Shown: positions 9,210 to 18,270, counted from the stretch's first letter. The stretch: 64,000 nucleotides of DNA from Rheinheimera mesophila (GCF_000986865.1 NZ_LAVS01000091.1:1-64000), one strand, 5' to 3'. Translations and numbers: made by a program. Notes: a model not told the origin generated them from the letters alone.

Positions 9210-9491
9210 ATGGAATCACTCAGTCAACAAATCGCAAAAGTCGCTGCGCAGCTGCAACAAGAGGGCAAGGAGCCTAGCCTGGCTTTGGTCAAAGCCCGGT
9301 TAGGCACTGCGACTATGAGTCCGGCGTTATTGCAGGCTTATCAGGCCTGGCGCAATGGCGCAGCGGTAAAGTCAGACTCAGCCGCAGACGCACAAATGCC
9401 GGCAGAAAACGAGTTGCCTGCGGATATCAAAGCTGATTTGGCTCGGATTGAAGCCAAACTTGATCTGATCATCAAAAAACTGGGGATCTGA
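9210..9491 (+). CDS. Small KfrA_N-like putative DNA-binding protein
   Basis: A 93-aa protein. Residues 1-45 follow the pattern of the KfrA N-terminal DNA-binding region: AAQLQQEGKEPSLALVKARLG, then a helix ending QAYQAWRNG. The tail (about 65-93) is a short heptad-like helix, LARIEAKLDLIIKKL, likely a dimerising coiled coil. Between them is a flexible Ala/Ser/Asp linker. ATG 9210 is preferred; a GTG at 9192 is possible. Its stop shares one base with the start of the zinc-ribbon gene, so the two are translationally coupled. DNA binding is inferred from pattern only. Confidence 0.6.
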   Translation: MESLSQQIAKVAAQLQQEGKEPSLALVKARLGTATMSPALLQAYQAWRNGAAVKSDSAADAQMPAENELPADIKADLARIEAKLDLIIKKLGI

Positions 9492-10267
9492 TGTTAGTTG
9501 CAGAGCTGGAGTTTAAAATTATTGCCGATACCAGCTTTAGCGCGGCGGAAAAAGGCATTCGCTATTATTTGGAGAAGCTGATTTTTCAGGGGCAAATTTT
9601 AGGTCGCGAGTTCCCTACTTATCAGGCCAAAGACAGCTTTTTCAGCCGGGTGGTGTTAGCACAGCCTGACGCACTGGAAAAAAAATCCCATAGCAGTGCA
9701 GGCCTTCAAGCCTTAGAGCAATTGCAACACGTAGGGTTAAGTTACCCAAAACTCAGTATTTTGGGTGATGATTTAATGTCAAACCATACCGATCCCTGCC
9801 CTGCTCATACTGCTTTGATTTTATTTTGTAGTTTTTCTGCCACGAACTCCGTGTTGTACTGTGCTGAGCACTTTGCTCCGGTGCCTTTGTATAAAGTAGG
9901 CAGAACCAACGGCGAAGATTTTGAATCTTTGGTGCGCTGGCAGTTGCAGTATCAGGCATTGGATGAAATACAGATGCAGGAAAGCAGAGTACTGTTGAAA
10001 AGTGCTGAACAAAGTGTGCAGGGTTTTTACAGCGCGTTAAATCAACAAGGTTATCAACAAGCCAGAGCTTTGGCTAAAGAGTTAAATAAACCAGTTTATT
10101 ATTATCTGTACAGTGGCAGCAGCAAAGATTGCGCTTCGGACGCGAAGAAAAAATGTCCTGGCTGTGGCTCTGACTGGAAATTAACAACAAGCTGGCACGG
10201 CTTGTTTGATTTTTGCTGTCAGCCCTGTCAACTCCTGTCGAATATCGCCTTTGACTGTCAAAGTTGA
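9491..10267 (+). CDS. Zn-ribbon-containing protein, DUF2310-like
   Basis: A 258-aa protein with a C-terminal zinc-ribbon: CPGCGSDW (about residues 218-225) and CCQPC (about 238-242). The N-terminal part (LEFKIIADTSFSAAEKGIRYY) fits the DUF2310 family, annotated elsewhere as possibly nucleic-acid binding. Further cysteines lie at CSFSATNSVLYC (about 112-123). It is expressed with the preceding small protein through a TGATG overlap. The pairing suggests they act together, perhaps on DNA or RNA, but that is inference. Confidence 0.65.
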   Translation: MLVAELEFKIIADTSFSAAEKGIRYYLEKLIFQGQILGREFPTYQAKDSFFSRVVLAQPDALEKKSHSSAGLQALEQLQHVGLSYPKLSILGDDLMSNHTDPCPAHTALILFCSFSATNSVLYCAEHFAPVPLYKVGRTNGEDFESLVRWQLQYQALDEIQMQESRVLLKSAEQSVQGFYSALNQQGYQQARALAKELNKPVYYYLYSGSSKDCASDAKKKCPGCGSDWKLTTSWHGLFDFCCQPCQLLSNIAFDCQS

Positions 10268-10273
10268 GTGACG

Positions 10274-10801
10274 TTAAAAACTTAGCTGAGTTAAAAAAGT
10301 GGCTAAATCTGGTGCCAGTAAATCCTTTACCTCCATTCCGACTTTTTCTAAGTAAACCTCACCTGTCGCCACTAACACTGAAATTAAATAATCATCATGA
10401 TCCGTGGCGGCAATAAACACAGTTTCGCGCTGTTTTAACCGTCTTTTCATCAATATATGCGCAATAATGTTTTGCTGCAGCCGCTCAAAGTCCGCCTGAT
10501 GCCAGCTCATCAGTAGTTCCAGCTCTCCTCTTTGGTGCCTGACCTTTAAACCGCCACCAAAATAGCTGGTGTAAAAGCTAACAAGCTCAGCCGGGAACTT
10601 CAGCTCCAGCGCTTGCTGAGTAGCGGATAAATCCAGCGCTGGCTCAGCTTGGACCGGACGCCAATGCACTTCGCCATCGACCACTACACCATACTGGCAA
10701 GGAGAATCCTGTTCAGGATCTGCCCAACTGATCAGTTTTGGATTTTTTTCGTAATAGGACGCGACAAAGTGTGTAAATTGCTGATGAAATTGACCCGGCA
10801 T
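10274..10801 (-). CDS. syd: SecY-interacting protein Syd
   Basis: A 175-aa protein of the Syd family, which binds SecY at the inner face of the membrane and was proposed to monitor translocon assembly. Family segments are visible: VSFYTSYFGGG, then LELLMSWHQADFERLQQNIIAH-type sequence, and RETVFIAATDHDDYLISV. ATG 10801 (MPGQFHQQF) fits the family N-terminus better than the longer frame from 10885, although its ribosome-binding site is weak. It diverges from queF as in E. coli, but here it is detached from yqcC-truC-yqcA by about 3.4 kb of other genes. Confidence 0.9.
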   Translation of the reverse strand: MPGQFHQQFTHFVASYYEKNPKLISWADPEQDSPCQYGVVVDGEVHWRPVQAEPALDLSATQQALELKFPAELVSFYTSYFGGGLKVRHQRGELELLMSWHQADFERLQQNIIAHILMKRRLKQRETVFIAATDHDDYLISVLVATGEVYLEKVGMEVKDLLAPDLATFLTQLSF

Positions 10802-10919
10802 GGTAGTTCGCTTCTGTGCTAAAATTGCCGCCATTCTAACTTGATTGCCCTTGTAATCCAAAGCTGTTGGTGTAACAAGCGGCAATCATTATAGCTCCAG
10901 CTTCCCGTAAGAAGGCTCT

Positions 10920-11759
10920 ATGACAAAAATACAGACAGAGCAATTGTCTGGCCTGACACTTGGCCAGGTAACCGCTTATATTGATCACTACAGTCCTGAA
11001 TTATTACAAGCCGTGCCGCGCACCTTAGGCCGTCAGGCTATAGGTTTGGGCGCTGAATTACCTTTTGTTGGTCAGGACACCTGGCATGGCTATGAGCTGT
11101 CATGGCTGACGCCTAAGGGTAAACCTATGGTAGCGTTGGCCACATTTGTAGTGCCTTTTGATACGCCCAACCTGATTGAATCCAAGTCATTTAAGCTGTA
11201 CTTAAACAGCTTAAACCAAAGTAAATTTGCTGATATCAGCCAGTTGTACCGTACTATGAAAGCCGATTTATCAGCGTGTGCCGGTGGTCCTGTGCAAGTC
11301 ACTTTGCACAACGTCAATGAGCTGACGGCTTTTCAGCCCACCTGGTTGCCGGGCCGTTGTATTGATGATCTGGATATTGAAGTGGAGCACTACGACTACA
11401 AACCAGAGCTGCTGCAGTTAAACCCATCAGGGGCTTTGGTAGAGGAAAAGCTGCACTCACATTTACTCAAGTCCAACTGCTTAATCACCTCCCAACCCGA
11501 CTGGGCCAGTCTGTACATTCATTACAAAGGCAAGGCGATTGATCATGCCTCTTTACTGAAATACCTGATTAGCTTCAGAAGCCATAATGAATTTCATGAA
11601 CAGTGTGTAGAGCGAATTTATCTGGATGTGTGGAAGCTGTGCCAACCTGAGTTTTTAATGGTTTACGCCCGCTACACCCGAAGAGGTGGCCTGGATATCA
11701 ATCCACTGCGCAGCAGCGAACCTTGTGATCAGCCTAATGTACGATTAACCAGGCAGTAA
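10920..11759 (+). CDS. queF: NADPH-dependent 7-cyano-7-deazaguanine reductase, two-domain type
   Basis: Reduces preQ0 to preQ1 in queuosine biosynthesis. The 279-aa length is that of the long (type II, E. coli-like) QueF with two tunnelling-fold domains. The nucleophile is C187 in SNCLITSQPDW and the acid is D194, matching E. coli C190/D197. ESKSFKLYLNS (about residues 89-99) is the substrate-binding signature. The gene stands alone, ends in a strong terminator and diverges from syd. No preQ1 riboswitch is visible in the short leader. Confidence 0.96.
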   Translation: MTKIQTEQLSGLTLGQVTAYIDHYSPELLQAVPRTLGRQAIGLGAELPFVGQDTWHGYELSWLTPKGKPMVALATFVVPFDTPNLIESKSFKLYLNSLNQSKFADISQLYRTMKADLSACAGGPVQVTLHNVNELTAFQPTWLPGRCIDDLDIEVEHYDYKPELLQLNPSGALVEEKLHSHLLKSNCLITSQPDWASLYIHYKGKAIDHASLLKYLISFRSHNEFHEQCVERIYLDVWKLCQPEFLMVYARYTRRGGLDINPLRSSEPCDQPNVRLTRQ

Positions 11760-11794
11760 ACTAAACTCAGCCAGATGAAATGAAGCCAAAAAGT

Positions 11795-11840
11795 AAAAGG
11801 GTTAAACACCTCATATCGGTTTAACCCTTTTTATCTTTAC
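11795..11840. terminator. Terminator between queF and TonB receptor gene
   Basis: Perfect 13-bp stem AAAAGGGTTAAAC (11795-11807) / GTTTAACCCTTTT (11819-11831) with an 11-base loop, followed by TTATCTTT. The A-rich 5' side also serves the minus strand, so it can stop both convergent genes. Confidence 0.9.
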
Positions 11841-11875
11841 AAAACAGCTATATCTGGCAAGTCAGATCAAATAGA

Positions 11876-13969
11876 TCAGAACTTATAACTCATACTCAGA
11901 CGAGCATTTACTGGACTACCTGGCATAATATTGTTGTTATTATGTGCCGATGCGGCGTAACGCTTGTCCGTTAGGTTCTCGACATTCAGTTGTAGCCGAA
12001 GTTTGTCAGCAGGATTAATAAAGATAGCTGCATCAACACGACCAAAGCCTGGCAAGGTTACTAGATTGTCAGTTGCGATATAACTATCAGATTGTGCGAC
12101 GAAACCAAGACCTACTCCCCACATTTCATTAAACTGATATTTATTCCATATGGATACTTTGTTGCGTGGGACCTGCGCCAAGACCTTACCGCGACTCGTA
12201 GCCGGAGCTTCTATTTCGCTATCCTGATGCGCATAGCCGAATATGTAGTCCCAACCTGTCATGAACTGGCCGTTGAGCTCAAACTCAGCTCCTTTCACAT
12301 TCTGGCCGTCCACCAATAAGAGAGCTGTAGGATCGGATGGATCTGTGACTGCAACATTGGTCCGCTCAAGCTTGTAAACTGCAGTAGTTAAAGCTAAATG
12401 ATCACTGAGGTCCCATTTCAAACCTAGCTCACGATTAACAAAGGCTTCAGGCTCCAGAGCTGCCGTAGTTACTGACAACCCGGCTAATTGTTCTCCTGCG
12501 CGTGGTACGTAGGATTTGCTGTAGTTAACGTAAACTGAGATGTCAGTAACAGGTTTATAAATCAGTCCTGCACGTGGAGATAACAGATCATCATCGCTGG
12601 ATAACTCAACGTTCGTTCTGTTATTGTAGAGATCAACTGAAAACTGATCATAACGAACGCCCATTACAGCAATCCACTGCTCAGACAATTCCATTTGGTC
12701 TTGCAGATAAACTGCTTTTGCTACCGCTTCGCCATAGTTGTCTGCATCACTCCCTGCAGCACGATACGTTATAGCGCCGTTATAAACCGGATTACTGAGT
12801 GGAACCAAAGTGCTGCTGATATCCACACCCAGATCTGAGAAATAACCCGTTAAACGTTTGTTATCAGTATCCTGCTTGCTATATTCAATGCCAGTCAACA
12901 GCTTGTGATTAATACCAGCAGTGTTAATTTCAAATGTTAAATCCGTCTGATTAATTAAGTTTTCACGCGCTGTAGCACTGCTATAAGACGAGATAGATAC
13001 AAGCTCTGTCTCGGGATTGTAGACCCCAGCGAACACATTATCGTAGTACTTATCATAGTCAGCGTAACGCGTCTGGTTGATCAGCGTGGCACCATTATCA
13101 AACTCATGGCTTAAGGTCGCTGAAAACGCATCTACTGTTACTGTAGAAATACTATTTTGTGGACTACCTATATATAAACTACGTCTGGTATCAAGTGGTT
13201 TATTAGTGCGTGGATCAGATGGCAAACCACGATCGGTCAGTCGCTCATCATCAAAATATTCATAACTCAGTGCAAGACTTGTTTGCTCGGTCAGCTTGTA
13301 AGTTAATGTAGGATTAAGACCACTTCGCTTCGCATAAAAATAATCACGGAAACTATCTGAATCTTCATACACGCCCGTCAAACGTACAGCCAGCTCTTCA
13401 TTTACTGCATGATTGTAGTCAGCGGCTACACGGCCTTGTTGCTGAGCAGAATACGACAAATCAAGCCCACCGGTAGCCAACCAATTTGCCTGCTTACTCA
13501 CTCTGTTGATTAAACCACCAGCACCGCCACGACCGAAAATCATCCCAGAAGGTCCTTTGAGAACCTCGATTCGTTCTGCATTGTATAAATCTCGCAGATA
13601 CTGAACATCGTCACGGACACCGTTCACAAAAAAATCTGCAGTCGAGATATTTCCACGGAAGATAGGCGCATCGCGATGTCCTTCCCCCTGCGACATTTGT
13701 ACTCCGGGAACGTACCGAACGACATCAGCCATGCTTTGCATACTTTGATCTGCAATCTGTTGTTCTGTCAGGACAGTAATGGACTGAGGAATATCACGCA
13801 ACAGCGTGTTTGTTTTAGTCGCGGTTGTTGTTGCCTGAACTTTGTAATTAAGCTTTTCACCTTTTACTTCAATATGTTCAATTCGGACATCATCAGCCAA
13901 AACAGTTGAGGCAGTCGTCATTAATGCGATGGACGCCGCGATCTTTGTTAAACGAACATTTATTCTCAT
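11876..13969 (-). CDS. TonB-dependent catecholate siderophore receptor, Fiu-like
   Basis: A 697-aa outer-membrane receptor for ferric siderophores. A signal peptide (residues 1-25, ending TVLADD) is followed by a TonB-box-like HIEVKGE. The plug domain follows, with DIPQSITVLTEQQI, ADVVRYVPGVQ and ERIEVLKGPSGMIFGRGGAGGLIN. The barrel ends in a terminal aromatic (SMSYKF). The plug resembles COG4774 receptors for monomeric catechols. ATG 13969 is chosen because it starts the signal peptide. No TonB/ExbBD or siderophore genes are adjacent, and no clear Fur box was found upstream. The exact ligand is not determined. Confidence 0.88.
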   Translation of the reverse strand: MRINVRLTKIAASIALMTTASTVLADDVRIEHIEVKGEKLNYKVQATTTATKTNTLLRDIPQSITVLTEQQIADQSMQSMADVVRYVPGVQMSQGEGHRDAPIFRGNISTADFFVNGVRDDVQYLRDLYNAERIEVLKGPSGMIFGRGGAGGLINRVSKQANWLATGGLDLSYSAQQQGRVAADYNHAVNEELAVRLTGVYEDSDSFRDYFYAKRSGLNPTLTYKLTEQTSLALSYEYFDDERLTDRGLPSDPRTNKPLDTRRSLYIGSPQNSISTVTVDAFSATLSHEFDNGATLINQTRYADYDKYYDNVFAGVYNPETELVSISSYSSATARENLINQTDLTFEINTAGINHKLLTGIEYSKQDTDNKRLTGYFSDLGVDISSTLVPLSNPVYNGAITYRAAGSDADNYGEAVAKAVYLQDQMELSEQWIAVMGVRYDQFSVDLYNNRTNVELSSDDDLLSPRAGLIYKPVTDISVYVNYSKSYVPRAGEQLAGLSVTTAALEPEAFVNRELGLKWDLSDHLALTTAVYKLERTNVAVTDPSDPTALLLVDGQNVKGAEFELNGQFMTGWDYIFGYAHQDSEIEAPATSRGKVLAQVPRNKVSIWNKYQFNEMWGVGLGFVAQSDSYIATDNLVTLPGFGRVDAAIFINPADKLRLQLNVENLTDKRYAASAHNNNNIMPGSPVNARLSMSYKF

Positions 13970-14514
13970 CGACACAACTCCAAATAATACTTTCGAGATA
14001 TTAACACCAATAGTTCGCATTTAAAACGCAAAATTATACGGCAGTGTCTGAGAAACGATCATAGTGAAGTGATGAGTGATCTATTGATGTTGCATTATTG
14101 GTCAGAAACTACACCTTTTGTAGTCAACCGAGGGGATGTCAGGGCTGTAAAGTCAGCCTGAACTCAGATATTTATCAGGTTAGTTCTAAATCACTTTTTA
14201 TAACGGGCAAGGCAGCATGAATTTGCCACTGGCTAGAACTTTTTGGCTCTCTACTGACTCTTTTATAATCAACAATTTATCAAATTAAACTTTTTAGTTT
14301 AGATTTGAAATGCAAGACGGAAGTATCAGTGAAGATCCCTTGTTTTCCTCTTCGTTAGTAAGCTCGAGGGATAACTGAAGTTAAATAAACTGATGATAAG
14401 ACGTTTTCTGATGGAGATAGAGATCCAATAGAGTGTGAGTGCCCCGATAAAGTTTTCTCAGGGCATCAGAGCGAAAGCCTGCTCTCAAAGGTACTAACTG
14501 CTCCCTAACAATAG
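13970..14514. other. Non-coding gap between TonB receptor and M61 peptidase genes
   Basis: About 545 bases, AT-richer than the surroundings, with no convincing gene. It contains a 17-base palindrome ACTACA-ccttt-TGTAGT (14108-14124) upstream of the receptor gene. It also has a rightward TATAAT (14264-14269) with a poor -35, and a weak TGCCC/GGGCA hairpin near 14450-14466. Two tiny frames (14072-14161 and 14310-14378) lack ribosome-binding sites. Confidence 0.5.
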
Positions 14515-16281
14515 CTAGAGTTCAATCCCCAACCAGGCCTGATGCATGGCTTTTTGCTGTCGGCTTGGTTTGATCACAGGCACCACTTGACCAACACCTT
14601 TGGCTTGATCCGCCAATACCAATGGCTGATGTTGTAAACGGCCCTGACGGAAGTAACTGATCTGTACCTTGTCGCCTGCTTTAAAATCTTTCAAGCGCTC
14701 AGCTACATCAGCTTTAAGTTGTAAGCCATTGACCGCGACAATCAAATCTTCAGAAGTAAAACCAGCCTTCCAGGCCGGGCTGTCACGTTCTACCTTGTTA
14801 ACCAGAGCAAAACCTGATTTGTTTTCGGCTGTTATGCCAGAAAAAATTTCACGTTCTTTTGCTTGTTGCCACTGCAAACCGAAACTGGCCAAAAGCCTGT
14901 CGATATCAAAATTCAGTGGTTTTTCTATCAGTTGTTGCCACCACAGGTTTTGGTCTTCGCCAGTCAGTTCTGACGCTATGGCTATCACATCTTTGGCGGT
15001 AAAAGCTGTAGTTTTACCAAAGCGTTGGTAGAGCTGATTATGCAGTTCACGATAGCTGGCTTTGCGGCCTGACTGCCTTAAAATCAGCTCGTCCAGCAGC
15101 CAACTGGCAATGTAGCCCTCAGAGTAAATATTCACCCCAAAATTAGTGCCATGATCGCCACCTAAACTGATCCAGCTATCAAAACTACTTTCTGACACTG
15201 ATTGCACTAAACGGCCCGGTGTATGCACAAACTTATCCAGCCGCTTTGCAAGGTCTGCATAAAACTCTGCTTTGGTCATCAAACCAGCACGCAGCAATAG
15301 CTGATTCTGGAAATAACTGGTGGACCCTTCCGATATCCATAACAACTTGCTGTAATTCGGGTTCAGGTAGTCATAAGGCACTAATTCAGCAGGACGATAA
15401 GCTTTCACGTTCCAGGTGTGCACCAGCTCGTGAGAGGCCGTGCTTAAAAAGGCTAGATAATCCTCACGCTTGCCAAAGGTAAATCTGTCTCTTTGGATCA
15501 CGGTTGAATTTAAATGCTCAGTGGCACCACGGGCACCGTCAGTGGCATGCACGATAAACAGATAACGCTGATACGGATAACCTTGCCAGATAGCGTCCGT
15601 GTGCTGCACCAGCTTTTCCAAGTCTTTTTGCATCTGGCTGGCGTTGTAATTGCCTTCGCCCCAAATCACCAGATCATAATCACGGCCATCGGCGCTAAAG
15701 GTTAAATGCTGATTAATACCAGTCTCGATGGGAGAATCCGCCAACACATCATAATTTGCCGCAACAAATTGATGTTCGTTATCGCCTTTTGCCATACCAG
15801 AAAACGAGCGCCAGCCCTGCGGCACTTCTAATTGCACTGTTACCGCCTGCGACTTCTGCTGATGGCTAAACAGCAAAAACGCACTGGCGTTGATATAGGC
15901 ATGGGTTTCATCAATATGGCGGGTGCGATCAGCCAGCTCGTTGGCGTAGACAGTATAGTGCACCACAACTTTGCCTTTAGTTGTTGGCTCCAAAGTCCAG
16001 CTACTTTTTTCAGTCTTCTGCCAGGGCACCGCGTTGCCTTGTTGATCCACAGCACTAAAGCCTGTTACCGCTTTGGCTAAATCCAGAATTTGATATTTAC
16101 CACTGCGCCAGGCGGGTAACATTAACGTCAGAGGTGCAGCCTCTGTGGCATCAAATTCAGCCCGAACCTGCGCCAGGTGATGCTGTGGCTCAGTAATACG
16201 AATATGGTAATTTACTTCTGCACTACTGAATGCAGACCAGCTCATTATGATCAAAGTAAAAAAAACTTTCAGAAATCTCAC
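14515..16281 (-). CDS. M61 family glycyl aminopeptidase-like protease with PDZ domain
   Basis: A 588-aa exported metallopeptidase. A signal peptide (about residues 1-20) is followed by an N-terminal beta domain. The gluzincin catalytic motif is HELVHTWNVKAYRPAE (about 285-300; H-E-x-x-H, with the downstream zinc Glu expected in the SEGSTSYF segment). A C-terminal PDZ domain contains VNKVERDSPAWKAGF. The start is GTG 16281, preceded by GGAGG at good spacing; the frame is open further to 16308. It is monocistronic. Members cleave N-terminal Gly or Ala peptides, but the natural substrate here is unknown. Confidence 0.88.
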   Translation of the reverse strand: MRFLKVFFTLIIMSWSAFSSAEVNYHIRITEPQHHLAQVRAEFDATEAAPLTLMLPAWRSGKYQILDLAKAVTGFSAVDQQGNAVPWQKTEKSSWTLEPTTKGKVVVHYTVYANELADRTRHIDETHAYINASAFLLFSHQQKSQAVTVQLEVPQGWRSFSGMAKGDNEHQFVAANYDVLADSPIETGINQHLTFSADGRDYDLVIWGEGNYNASQMQKDLEKLVQHTDAIWQGYPYQRYLFIVHATDGARGATEHLNSTVIQRDRFTFGKREDYLAFLSTASHELVHTWNVKAYRPAELVPYDYLNPNYSKLLWISEGSTSYFQNQLLLRAGLMTKAEFYADLAKRLDKFVHTPGRLVQSVSESSFDSWISLGGDHGTNFGVNIYSEGYIASWLLDELILRQSGRKASYRELHNQLYQRFGKTTAFTAKDVIAIASELTGEDQNLWWQQLIEKPLNFDIDRLLASFGLQWQQAKEREIFSGITAENKSGFALVNKVERDSPAWKAGFTSEDLIVAVNGLQLKADVAERLKDFKAGDKVQISYFRQGRLQHQPLVLADQAKGVGQVVPVIKPSRQQKAMHQAWLGIEL

Positions 16282-16410
16282 GCCATAACCTCCAAACTCA
16301 AAAAGCAAAAATAATCATAAATTCAATAAAATAGCTAATAAACCTCTGCAAAAAGCTAAATAAAAGCGATCAAAACAATGTAACCACACCTGTACTATTA
16401 CATTTTAACT

Positions 16411-16439
16411 TTTACTTTCAGGCTAAATTCTGTTCTAAT
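16411..16439 (+). promoter_or_regulatory. Predicted sigma-70 promoter of small transcription unit
   Basis: TTTACT (16411-16416), a 17-base spacer and TCTAAT (16434-16439) face rightward, with a start expected near 16446. A short hairpin-capable GTCC..GGAC (16447-16460) follows immediately. The only downstream features before the terminator are a 20-codon ORF and untranslated RNA. Confidence 0.5.
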
Positions 16440-16494
16440 GTCCATCGTCCTGACAGGGACAATCTTATTAACTTCAGACCTTAAGTGAACAAAG

Positions 16495-16557
16495 ATGAAC
16501 TATCTGACCTCTGCTGAAGAACAAAGCTGGTTACCTTACTACTTAACCAAAAAGTAA
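16495..16557 (+). CDS. Putative 20-aa micro-protein
   Basis: ATG 16495 to TAA 16557 encodes MNYLTSAEEQSWLPYYLTKK, an aromatic-rich peptide with a basic end. A weak TAAGTGA lies upstream. The ORF sits about 50 bases inside a predicted transcript with its own promoter (16411) and intrinsic terminator (16591). The unit may be a micro-protein gene, a leader peptide or simply an sRNA whose ORF is chance. Conservation has not been tested, so confidence is low. Confidence 0.35.
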   Translation: MNYLTSAEEQSWLPYYLTKK

Positions 16558-16590
16558 CCACAAAAAAATACCCTACATAATTGCTGATCT

Positions 16591-16618
16591 AAAGCGGACT
16601 GTTTAGTCCGCTTTTTTC
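16591..16618 (+). terminator. Strong intrinsic terminator upstream of diguanylate cyclase gene
   Basis: AAAGCGGACT (16591-16600), loop GTTT, AGTCCGCTTT (16605-16614), then TTTT. It is a 10-bp perfect stem with a T-run. It lies before, not after, the GGEEF gene and after the M61 gene's promoter, so it must end a transcript arising inside the intergenic region. Confidence 0.9.
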
Positions 16619-16707
16619 ATTTCGTACCAGATTATGCTGTCGCTTTTATCATTATTACAGATATACTTAGGCCAAACCGAACGGGTTTTAGCTGGGGAAC
16701 AATTCTG

Positions 16708-18270
16708 GTGGCTGAACAGCAAAGTGATGTAAAACAGCAGCTGGCAAACGCGGTCAAAGCGCGGAAACAGTTGGAAGATACCTACGAAAGTCAGTTTAAA
16801 ATCCTGTCTCAATTTGTCTCCAGGCTCTCTCTGGCCTGTAAAGGTATAGACATTGATTTGGACAACAAGCTGGCCCGTTTGCGTCAGGAATTTGCCAAAG
16901 GCACTGATTTGGAGAAAATCCTGCCTTTGGTCGAAAGTGCCGTTGAAACCCTAAAAACACTGGAATCCCGTCAGCTCTCTGATCTGAAGAAAGCTCAAAG
17001 CACCTTGACTGATGCAGGTAAATTACTGCAAAAACAACGGGGTTTACCAGACCAGTTAAGACGTGATCTGCGCGACTTGCTCAGTAAAGTAGAAGAACCC
17101 TCTGCCACAGTACAGGCATTTTTACCTCATCTGACTCACCTGACCGAGTTATACCAGGCTGCATTAGCCACTAAACAGCAAAGTGAGCAAGCAGAACAGG
17201 GCAATACCACAGAGGAAAACAAATATCAGGCGATTTGTAAGCAGATCTCTGTTGAACTGACTAACCTTCTGAGCGAACTGGCTTTTGAAGGTAAATATGG
17301 CCAGGATATAGAAAAAATCCGTTTAACTTTATTGTCTGATGTCAGTATTGAAGCTTTACTGGAGTCCTGTTTACGCACCATTGAAATTATTATCGCCTCG
17401 GTGACAGATGAACGTCAGTCAGCACAGCATTTTCTGCTGAAGCTGAATGAAGCCCTGACCGGGGTGCAGCAAGCTGTTGTTTCCTCATTAAATACCTCAA
17501 ACAACATCAAAGAAAAAATGCTGCTGTTAAATCAGCAGATTGAGCAACAGATCACAAACTTAACAGCGGATACCAAGGCGGCAACCTCGCTGGAACAGTT
17601 GCAATCGTTAGTCTCAACCAAACTCAGCGCCATCACCTGTTCTTTGCGCGATAAAGAACAGTTAGAAAAAGATGAACGTGAACTGATGCTGACGACCCTA
17701 CGCCATATGGAATCCCGTCTGGCCGATCTGGAGCAAGAAGCTGCGCAATTTAAAAAACGTCTGGCAGAGCAGAAATTCAGAAGCTTGCAGGATGCTTTAA
17801 CAGAGCTGCCGAACAGAGCGGCCTTTGACGAGCGCTTTGAGCTGGAAATTCGCCGCTCTCAACGTTATGGTAAACCTTTGGCAATAGCGCTGGCTGATGT
17901 CGACCACTTTAAACAGATTAATGACAACTACGGCCACAGCGCTGGGGATAAAACCTTAAAAGTAATAGCTCAGGCATTAAAACAAAGCCTGCGCGAGACC
18001 GACTTTATCGCCCGTTACGGCGGTGAAGAGTTTGTTATTTTGTTCCCGGAAACACAGTTATCTGAACTTAAGCAACCTTTGAATAACTTAAGAGAGAGGA
18101 TCAAAAAAATCCCGTTTAAATTCAAAGATAAAAACGTTCCCATTTCAATTTCTTTTGGTGCAACAGAATTCAAGAGCTCGGACACAAACAGAGCAGCTTT
18201 TGACCGTGCCGACGAAGCTTTATATGAAGCTAAACGCGCCGGCAGAGATTTGGTCGTTCTGAAAAGCTGA
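16708..18270 (+). CDS. Diguanylate cyclase (GGEEF) with long N-terminal coiled coil
   Basis: A 520-aa cytosolic protein that should make cyclic di-GMP from GTP. Residues 1-345 are helical and rich in Gln, Glu and Leu with coiled-coil stretches (about 5-60 and 310-350), and no membrane segment is seen. The GGDEF-family domain occupies about 355-520, with active-site GGEEF at 438-442 and an inhibitory-site RETD at 429-432, so product feedback is likely. The start is GTG 16708, after GGGGAAC. The N-terminal half may be an adaptor or oligomerisation part; its signal is unknown. Confidence 0.9.
   Translation: MAEQQSDVKQQLANAVKARKQLEDTYESQFKILSQFVSRLSLACKGIDIDLDNKLARLRQEFAKGTDLEKILPLVESAVETLKTLESRQLSDLKKAQSTLTDAGKLLQKQRGLPDQLRRDLRDLLSKVEEPSATVQAFLPHLTHLTELYQAALATKQQSEQAEQGNTTEENKYQAICKQISVELTNLLSELAFEGKYGQDIEKIRLTLLSDVSIEALLESCLRTIEIIIASVTDERQSAQHFLLKLNEALTGVQQAVVSSLNTSNNIKEKMLLLNQQIEQQITNLTADTKAATSLEQLQSLVSTKLSAITCSLRDKEQLEKDERELMLTTLRHMESRLADLEQEAAQFKKRLAEQKFRSLQDALTELPNRAAFDERFELEIRRSQRYGKPLAIALADVDHFKQINDNYGHSAGDKTLKVIAQALKQSLRETDFIARYGGEEFVILFPETQLSELKQPLNNLRERIKKIPFKFKDKNVPISISFGATEFKSSDTNRAAFDRADEALYEAKRAGRDLVVLKS

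Larger units (their letters stand above)
16282..16707. other. Intergenic region carrying a small predicted transcription unit
   Basis: About 426 bases between the divergent M61 and diguanylate-cyclase genes. The first 130 bases are AT-rich leader of the M61 gene. From 16411 it holds a good promoter, a 20-codon ORF and a strong terminator, described separately. Nothing else was recognised. Confidence 0.6.

Noticed and set aside
13970-14060. Fur box upstream of the siderophore receptor
   Set aside because: The AT-rich stretches do not match the GATAATGATAATCATTATC pattern well enough to call.
14072-14161. 29-codon rightward ORF in the TonB receptor upstream region
   Set aside because: No ribosome-binding site, no promoter close by and no terminator.
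14310-14378. 22-codon ORF after a TATAAT in the same gap
   Set aside because: The -35 is poor, no ribosome-binding site is seen and the peptide has no features.
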